Shown here: one piece after another, positions 1-4,478 of the stretch
How positions within the stretch are numbered: position 1 is the stretch's first letter
Layout: every line of letters starts with the position of its first letter
From: Anaerolineae bacterium
Lineage (GTDB): Bacteria > Chloroflexota > Anaerolineae > JAAYZQ01
Length of the DNA: 7,192 nucleotides
Assembly: GCA_016929795.1 (NCBI GenBank)
Contig: JAFGIA010000388.1
Span: forward strand, 1-7,192
Reading direction: 5' to 3'
The notes under the pieces: model-generated
Told to the model about the DNA's origin: nothing
What the model saw: only the letters and a program-made list of their open reading frames with translations
Databases searched by the model: none
Made by a program: the position numbers and the translations under genes

Positions 1-1
1 G

Positions 2-1156
2 CTGGCAACCCAGATCGACCCGGCGACGGGCCTGCCGACAGGTGTGTCGTTCGTCGGCACGGAACCGGGCTGGGTGGACAACATCGCCGGTGGTGCGGAC
101 ATCATCGAGGGTGACTACCCCGGCCACGAAGGCATGCTCTTGTTCGCGGGGTTGCACCAGGGCGACACCGACACGGTGTTTGCGTACGACCTCGACGTCG
201 TGACGCAGGACCCGTGGGTGGACGTGCCGTGGGTGAGCGAGGTGCCGATCAGTGACACAGTCGCACCGTACGCAGACCAGGACGTCGACGTCGTGTTCGA
301 CTCCACCGGCCTGACCGTCGGCGAGTGCTACACCGCCGCCCTCGGCATCTTCCACGACGATCCCGGCTGGGACAGCCCCTTCATGGTGCCGCTCGAGCTG
401 TGCATCGTCAGTCCCGAGTTCACGTTCACCAAGACCGTGGAGCCGATGGTTGCCCACCCCGGTGACGTCGTGACCTACACCCTCACCGCCGGCAACGACG
501 GCGACGCGGCCACCGGCGTGACCATCACCGACCTGCTGCCCGACGGCATCGAGTACATCTCTTCGACACCCCCTGGCGACGATTCAGTCCCGGGCCAGGT
601 GACGTGGAACGTGGACCTGGGTGCCGGCGAGTCCCTCGAGTTCATCATCGTCGGCACAGTGTCCGAGACCATCATGGAGCCGGTCGTCTTGACCAACACG
701 GCTGCGCTCGACTGGTTCGGCATCCACGTGCCAGATACCGCGCCGCTCGAGGTCATGGTCGCGCCTCTGTTCGACCTGGCCAAGGAAGCGGCCCCGGCGA
801 CGGCCTTCCCCGGCGACCTGGTGACGTTCACGATCACGTTCAACAACACGGGCGACCCCGTGGGTGACGTGATGATCACAGACGAGCTGCCCGAAGGGGT
901 GACGTTTGTCTCTGCCACCGGTGGAGGTATCTACAGCAGCACACTCCACGCGGTGATGTGGGACGGCCTGACCGTCGGCAGCGAGGACGTGGTGGCGACC
1001 GTCGTCGTCGAGATTGGCGCCACGACGGCACCTGGCATCTTGACCAACACCGTGACCCTCGACTGGATGGAAGTCCAGGAGATGGCCACGGCGACGTTCG
1101 AGGTGCTGCAGGCCAACTTTTACTACTACCTGCCGCTCACCTTCAAGAACAACTAA
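2..1156 (+). CDS. C-terminal part of a secreted DUF11-repeat protein (5' partial)
   Basis: The frame is open to the left edge (it reads LATQIDPATGLPTG before the first possible GTG at 44), so this is the tail of a longer gene and no true start is visible; 384 codons are present, ending at TAA 1154-1156. Three beta-sandwich segments can be seen. The first (about 200-415) has the pattern D-STGLTVG-CYTAALGIFHDDP-VPLELCIV, resembling the Ig/FN3-like modules that end many secreted bacterial subtilases. Two DUF11 repeats follow (about 419-760 and 764-1111), each with the signature PGD-VT(Y/F)T-T--N-GD---V-ITD-LP-G and a later LTNT. The last residues are YYYLPLTFKNN, a tail type shared with the next gene. 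The role is probably extracellular or cell-surface, with DUF11 repeats acting as stalk or adhesive modules. The missing N-terminus could carry a peptidase domain, but nothing here shows one. A strong terminator follows, so this gene ends its transcription unit. Confidence 0.85.
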   Translation: MATQIDPATGLPTGVSFVGTEPGWVDNIAGGADIIEGDYPGHEGMLLFAGLHQGDTDTVFAYDLDVVTQDPWVDVPWVSEVPISDTVAPYADQDVDVVFDSTGLTVGECYTAALGIFHDDPGWDSPFMVPLELCIVSPEFTFTKTVEPMVAHPGDVVTYTLTAGNDGDAATGVTITDLLPDGIEYISSTPPGDDSVPGQVTWNVDLGAGESLEFIIVGTVSETIMEPVVLTNTAALDWFGIHVPDTAPLEVMVAPLFDLAKEAAPATAFPGDLVTFTITFNNTGDPVGDVMITDELPEGVTFVSATGGGIYSSTLHAVMWDGLTVGSEDVVATVVVEIGATTAPGILTNTVTLDWMEVQEMATATFEVLQANFYYYLPLTFKNN

Positions 1157-1179
1157 TCATCCCTCGGCGGTAGGCCACC

Positions 1180-1219
1180 GGAGGGGCAGCGGGCAGCCGC
1201 TGCCCCTCCTTCTGTCTCT
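1180..1219 (+). terminator. Intrinsic terminator after the DUF11 gene
   Basis: A perfect 13-bp GC-rich stem (GGAGGGGCAGCGG at 1180-1192 pairing with 1197-1209) closes a 4-nt loop GCAG. It is followed by a pyrimidine tail TTCTGTCTCT (1210-1219). It begins 23 nt after the stop codon and ends just before the -35 box of the next gene, so it insulates the two transcription units. The tail is interrupted by C and G rather than a pure U tract. Confidence 0.85.
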
Positions 1220-1226
1220 GGCCGAG

Positions 1227-1255
1227 TTGACAACTCTTCGCGTTTGTTCTAGAAT
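1227..1255 (+). promoter_or_regulatory. Sigma70-type promoter of the first M14 carboxypeptidase gene
   Basis: A consensus -35 box TTGACA (1227-1232) is separated by exactly 17 nt from a -10 box TAGAAT (1250-1255, one mismatch to TATAAT). Transcription would begin near 1262, giving a leader of roughly 46 nt before the ATG at 1308. The site lies between the upstream terminator and the gene, where a promoter is expected. It also explains why the reading frame looks open further upstream: the in-frame TTG at 1227 is the first half of the -35 box, and the in-frame ATG at 1254 overlaps the -10 box, so neither can be the start on this transcript. Confidence 0.8.
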
Positions 1256-1282
1256 GCACCAGCCGAAATTTCACCTCGACGC

Positions 1283-1297
1283 GAGGGAGAAAGAGAG
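1283..1297 (+). promoter_or_regulatory. Purine-rich ribosome binding region supporting the start at 1308
   Basis: The leader contains GAGGGAGAAAGAGAG. The GAGGGAG part is the better anti-Shine-Dalgarno match but ends 18 nt before ATG 1308, which is long; the AGAGAG part ends 10 nt before it and is a weaker match. Which part is used is uncertain. No comparable motif precedes the alternative TTG at 1227 or ATG at 1254. Confidence 0.45.
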
Positions 1298-1307
1298 CGT
1301 CCAGAAA

Positions 1308-4292
1308 ATGCCGAAACTGTTGAAGCGAGAATCTTTTGCTGTGGCCCTATTGCTCGTCTTGGTCCTCCTCTCCAGCAGCAGCCTGGGGGTGGTCGCGAGC
1401 CCCTCCGTGGCCGACGAGGCCGTCGCCGATCTCCAGGTTGTCCGCGCCTACTATGACGATCCCCAGATGCTCACTGAGGCAGCAACCTGGCTGGAGCCGT
1501 GGGAAGTGCACCCAGCAGAGGGCTATTTTGTCGCCGGCGTCGACGCCGCGGGCTATGCCCGCCTCCTCGCCCTCGGCTTTCGCCTGGAGGTCGACGAGGC
1601 ACTGACGGCGCAGCTCAACACGCCCCGCGTCCCGCTCCCGGGCCAGACCATGGGCATCCCCGGCTACCCCTGTTACCGCACCGTGGAAGAGACCTTTCAA
1701 ACCGCCCTGGATCTGGCAAACGCTCACCCCGACCTGGCGGCCTGGCTCGACGCCGGCGATTCATGGGAAAAGACGATACCCGGTGGCCTCGACGGCTATG
1801 ACCTGGGCGTGCTGCGCCTGACCAACGTCAACGTGCTCGGACCCAAGCCCAAGCTCTTCCTCATGGCTGCCATCCACGCCCGCGAGTATGCCACCGCCGA
1901 GCTCGTCACCCGTTTTGCCGAGTACCTGGTCGACAACTATGACGTCGACCCCGACGTTACCTGGCTGCTCGACTATCACGAGATCCACCTCATGCTCCAG
2001 GCCAACCCCGACGGCCGCAAGCTGGCCGAGGCAGGGGACTCGTGGCGCAAGAATACGGACAGCGACGACGGCTGCTCGTCCTCGTCAAGTTGGGGCACCG
2101 ATCTCAACCGCAACTATTCGTTCTACTGGAACAGCGGCGGATCGAGCGGCGACCCGTGCGCTGAAACCTACCATGGCCCGGCCGCCGCTTCCGAGCCCGA
2201 GACGGTGGCCGTGATCAACTATGTGGAGAGCGAGTTCCCGGACCGGCGCGACGACGACCTGGTGACCCCCGCGCCGGACGACACGCTGGGCATCTTTCTC
2301 GACATCCACAGCTACAGCCGGCTCGTCATGTGGCCCTGGGGCTTTCAGAGCTCGCCACCCCCCAACGGCGCCCAGCTTCAGGCCCTCGGGCGCAAGTTTG
2401 CCTACTTTAACGGTTACACACCTCAGCAGTCGATGCAGTTGTATCCAACCTCGGGCACCACCCAGGACTGGGCCTATGGTCACCTGGGCCTCCCCGGCTA
2501 CTGCTTTGAGGTTGGCACCACCTTCTTCCAGGCCTGCAGCTACTTTGAGGGCACCATCGTGCCCGAGAACCTCGGCGCGCTCCTCTATGCCGCCAAGGCC
2601 GCGCGCACACCCTATGTCACCCCATCCGGCCCCGACACAGTCGACGTAACGGCCACGCCCGCGGAGGTGCTGCCGGGGCAGCCACTCGAGCTGACGGCGG
2701 TTGCGAACGATACGCGCTACAACAACTCGAACGGCACCGAGCCGACCCAGAACGTCGTCGCCGCCGAGTACTATGTCGGCGTTCCACCCTGGGAGACCGG
2801 CGCGGTGGCCTATCCCATGGCCGCTGTGGATGGCGCGTTCGATGAAAAAGTCGAGCCCGTCGAGGCGACGGTCGACACCGCCGGCCTGGCACCCGGCCGC
2901 CACACGATCTTTGTCCGCAGCCAGGACGCGAATGGCACCTGGGGCGCCGTCAGCGCCGCCTTTGTAACCGTCGTCGATCCCACCTCTGTCCCCGTGCTGT
3001 ACGGAACCGTTCTCGACAGTGCCACCGGCGCGCCCCTGGAGGCGACCGTGACCGCCGGGCCGTTCGTGACGGCCACGAACCCGGTTGACGGCTTCTACAG
3101 CATGTCCGTGCTGAGCGGCACCTACGACGTTACCGCCGAGGCTCCGGGATACGTGGCCATCACCGTGTACGACGTACCGGTCCACGATTACCAGGTGGTC
3201 GAGCAGAATTTCGACCTCGAGCCCCTCTACCTGGTCTTTGCCGACGACGTCGAATCGGGGGCAGGGAGCTGGGCCGTGGAGGGAAGCTGGGCCATCACGG
3301 CCGAAGATGCGCACAGCCCGGCCCACTCGTGGACCGATAGCCCGGGCGGCAATTATGGCAAAAACTGGAACCAGGCGCTCACTTCACCCTCTTTTGATCT
3401 CTCTGGCTGCGGCGACGTCACCGTCGAGTTCTGGCACGCGCACGAGCTGGAGACGAACTATGACTTTGGCTACCTCGAATACTCGCTGGACGGCGGCGTG
3501 ACCTGGACGCAGGCCGCCAGCTTTACCGGCAACAGCCCGGGCTGGACCAATGCCCGGTCGAGCATCCCTGCCCTCGACGGCCAGCCGAGCGCCCGCATCC
3601 GCTTCCGCATCAGGACCGACGGCGCCGGCGTGGACCGCGACGGCTGGCACGTCGACGACGTGAGCCTCTTTGGCTCTGGGGAATTGTGTGTGCCGGCTAT
3701 CGCGCCGGTGGCTGCCTTTGCCAGCACGAGCCCGGTGATGCTCGGCGAGCCGATGACCTTTACGAACCATACGGTGGGGACCGAGCCGATCGACTACCTG
3801 TGGGACCTGGGCGATGGCCTCGGCACGTCGACAGAGCGCGATCCGGTCTATACTTATGCTTCCGCGGGGACCTTTGTCGTCACGCTCGCCGCCACCAACA
3901 CGGAAGGTACGGACATGGTCACAGGCACCGTCGAGGTGCTCGCCTGCCAGCCGGTCACCGGCGTCGAGCTCTCTCTCGTGACCACCGGCACCCTTGTCGC
4001 CGGTCAAGAGGTGGCGCTCCGTGCCCAGTTCTATCCCGCCGGCGCGGCCATCCCCTTCACCTACACACTCGACTTTGGCGACCCGGCCCTGCCCACCCTG
4101 GATGTGAGTCTCACTGAAACTATGATCGTGACCCACACCTTTGCTGCCGCTGGCACGTACACGGTCACCGTCGCCGCCTGGAATTGCGACATGCCCGGGG
4201 CCGAGGCCGTGACCGATACTCTATCGCTTTTGGTTGCCGAGCCGGCCATTCACTACTCCATCTACTTGCCGGTCATCCATCGCAGCCCGTAG
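1308..4292 (+). CDS. Secreted M14 zinc carboxypeptidase preproenzyme with Ig-like, regulatory-like, MAM-like and PKD domains (copy 1)
   Basis: This is a metallocarboxypeptidase that removes C-terminal residues from peptides outside the cell; the protein has 994 residues. Start 1308 is chosen because MPKLLKRESFAVALLLVLVLL is a clean signal peptide (likely cleavage near VVA-S, residue 30) and the promoter lies upstream; the longer frame from TTG 1227 would translate the promoter. Residues about 31-115 resemble an M14 activation propeptide. The M14 domain spans about 117-435. Zinc ligands are H190 and E193 (HARE) and H334 (DIHSYS). Substrate-binding residues are R247 (WRKN), N267-R268 (DLNRNY) and Y379; the catalytic glutamate is E401 (CFEVG). 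Y379 to E401 matches the CPA Y248-E270 spacing of 22. C256/C284 correspond to the CPA 138-161 disulfide, beside a CPA-like PCAETYHG. Then come an Ig-like segment (442-560), a carboxypeptidase-regulatory-like domain (563-640), a MAM/jelly-roll-like domain (645-788), PKD 1 (799-878, YLWDLGDG), PKD 2 (882-974) and the tail IHYSIYLPVIHRSP. The position equivalent to CPA 255 is Q386. Confidence 0.93.
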   Translation: MPKLLKRESFAVALLLVLVLLSSSSLGVVASPSVADEAVADLQVVRAYYDDPQMLTEAATWLEPWEVHPAEGYFVAGVDAAGYARLLALGFRLEVDEALTAQLNTPRVPLPGQTMGIPGYPCYRTVEETFQTALDLANAHPDLAAWLDAGDSWEKTIPGGLDGYDLGVLRLTNVNVLGPKPKLFLMAAIHAREYATAELVTRFAEYLVDNYDVDPDVTWLLDYHEIHLMLQANPDGRKLAEAGDSWRKNTDSDDGCSSSSSWGTDLNRNYSFYWNSGGSSGDPCAETYHGPAAASEPETVAVINYVESEFPDRRDDDLVTPAPDDTLGIFLDIHSYSRLVMWPWGFQSSPPPNGAQLQALGRKFAYFNGYTPQQSMQLYPTSGTTQDWAYGHLGLPGYCFEVGTTFFQACSYFEGTIVPENLGALLYAAKAARTPYVTPSGPDTVDVTATPAEVLPGQPLELTAVANDTRYNNSNGTEPTQNVVAAEYYVGVPPWETGAVAYPMAAVDGAFDEKVEPVEATVDTAGLAPGRHTIFVRSQDANGTWGAVSAAFVTVVDPTSVPVLYGTVLDSATGAPLEATVTAGPFVTATNPVDGFYSMSVLSGTYDVTAEAPGYVAITVYDVPVHDYQVVEQNFDLEPLYLVFADDVESGAGSWAVEGSWAITAEDAHSPAHSWTDSPGGNYGKNWNQALTSPSFDLSGCGDVTVEFWHAHELETNYDFGYLEYSLDGGVTWTQAASFTGNSPGWTNARSSIPALDGQPSARIRFRIRTDGAGVDRDGWHVDDVSLFGSGELCVPAIAPVAAFASTSPVMLGEPMTFTNHTVGTEPIDYLWDLGDGLGTSTERDPVYTYASAGTFVVTLAATNTEGTDMVTGTVEVLACQPVTGVELSLVTTGTLVAGQEVALRAQFYPAGAAIPFTYTLDFGDPALPTLDVSLTETMIVTHTFAAAGTYTVTVAAWNCDMPGAEAVTDTLSLLVAEPAIHYSIYLPVIHRSP

Positions 4293-4341
4293 CGGGAGGG
4301 AATGCATGTCACACGATGCGATCTGTCAGCGGATGATGATA

Positions 4342-4358
4342 GCGGGCACTCTGCCCGC
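4342..4358 (+). terminator. Small GC hairpin after copy 1, possible weak terminator
   Basis: GCGGGCA (4342-4348) pairs perfectly with TGCCCGC (4352-4358) around a 3-nt loop CTC, 49 nt after the stop codon of copy 1. The following sequence (GCTCAAATTCCCG) has no U tract, so efficient intrinsic termination is doubtful. It may instead stabilise the 3' end of the mRNA, or form part of the larger repeat just downstream. Confidence 0.3.
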
Positions 4359-4371
4359 GCTCAAATTCCCG

Positions 4372-4446
4372 TATCATCTCAAAAATTTGGGCCTGGCTGT
4401 AGGGCGGATTGCCAATCCGCCCTACAGCCAGGTTCTTGAGATGATA
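4372..4446. repeat. Nested near-perfect palindrome, probable dispersed palindromic repeat (MITE/REP-like)
   Basis: A 20-bp inner arm (4392-4411, starting CCTGGCTGTAGGGCGG) is followed by one central base (C4412) and its exact reverse complement (4413-4432). An outer 11-bp stem TATCATCTCAA (4372-4382) pairs with TTGAGATGATA (4436-4446). The stems are separated by an asymmetric internal loop (AAATTTGGG against TTC). The core GGGCGGATTG-C-CAATCCGCCC resembles palindromes I recall as scattered copies in intergenic DNA of Chloroflexota and other phyla, often mis-translated as GRIANPPY; that link is from memory, not from a search. An in-frame run through it (AVGRIANPPYSQ) is not a credible protein. 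Because there is almost no loop and no U tract, it is a repeat element rather than a classical terminator, although it would fold strongly in RNA. Confidence 0.75.
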
Positions 4447-4464
4447 TCCAATTGCCAATAGAAT
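4436..4464 (+). promoter_or_regulatory. Candidate promoter of the second M14 carboxypeptidase gene
   Basis: TTGAGA (4436-4441, one mismatch to TTGACA) lies 17 nt upstream of TAGAAT (4459-4464). This is the same -10 sequence and the same spacing as the promoter of copy 1. The -35 box lies inside the outer right arm of the palindrome. The weakness is position: initiation near 4471 would leave only about 8 nt before ATG 4479 and would cut into the Shine-Dalgarno sequence at 4465-4472. The gene might therefore rely partly on read-through from copy 1. Confidence 0.4.
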
Positions 4465-4472
4465 GAAGGGAG
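4465..4472 (+). promoter_or_regulatory. Shine-Dalgarno sequence of copy 2
   Basis: GAAGGGAG ends 6 nt before ATG 4479. This is a good purine-rich match at near-ideal spacing, and it fixes the start together with the signal peptide that follows directly. Confidence 0.7.
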
Positions 4473-4478
4473 AATTCG

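Noticed and set aside
2..1156. Calling the first gene a subtilisin-family peptidase
   Set aside because: Its Ig-like and DUF11 tail resembles that of some secreted subtilases, but no catalytic Asp, His or Ser motif lies within the window, so only the tail domains can be supported.
2085..3326. A 413-codon open frame on the - strand opposite copy 1, resembling part of the 4422-6494 antisense frame
   Set aside because: The resemblance follows from the two sense genes being paralogues in the same relative frame, so it is not independent evidence of coding. No ribosome binding site or domain supports it.
4372..4446. The palindrome as a single CRISPR repeat or a standard intrinsic terminator
   Set aside because: There is no second copy at regular spacing and no spacer structure in the window, and it lacks both a normal loop and a U tract.
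4234..4461. A 75-codon + strand frame overlapping the end of copy 1 and crossing the spacer
   Set aside because: It overlaps the copy 1 C-terminus out of frame and runs through the palindrome (AVGRIANPPYSQ), a translation typical of repeat DNA. There is no credible start context.
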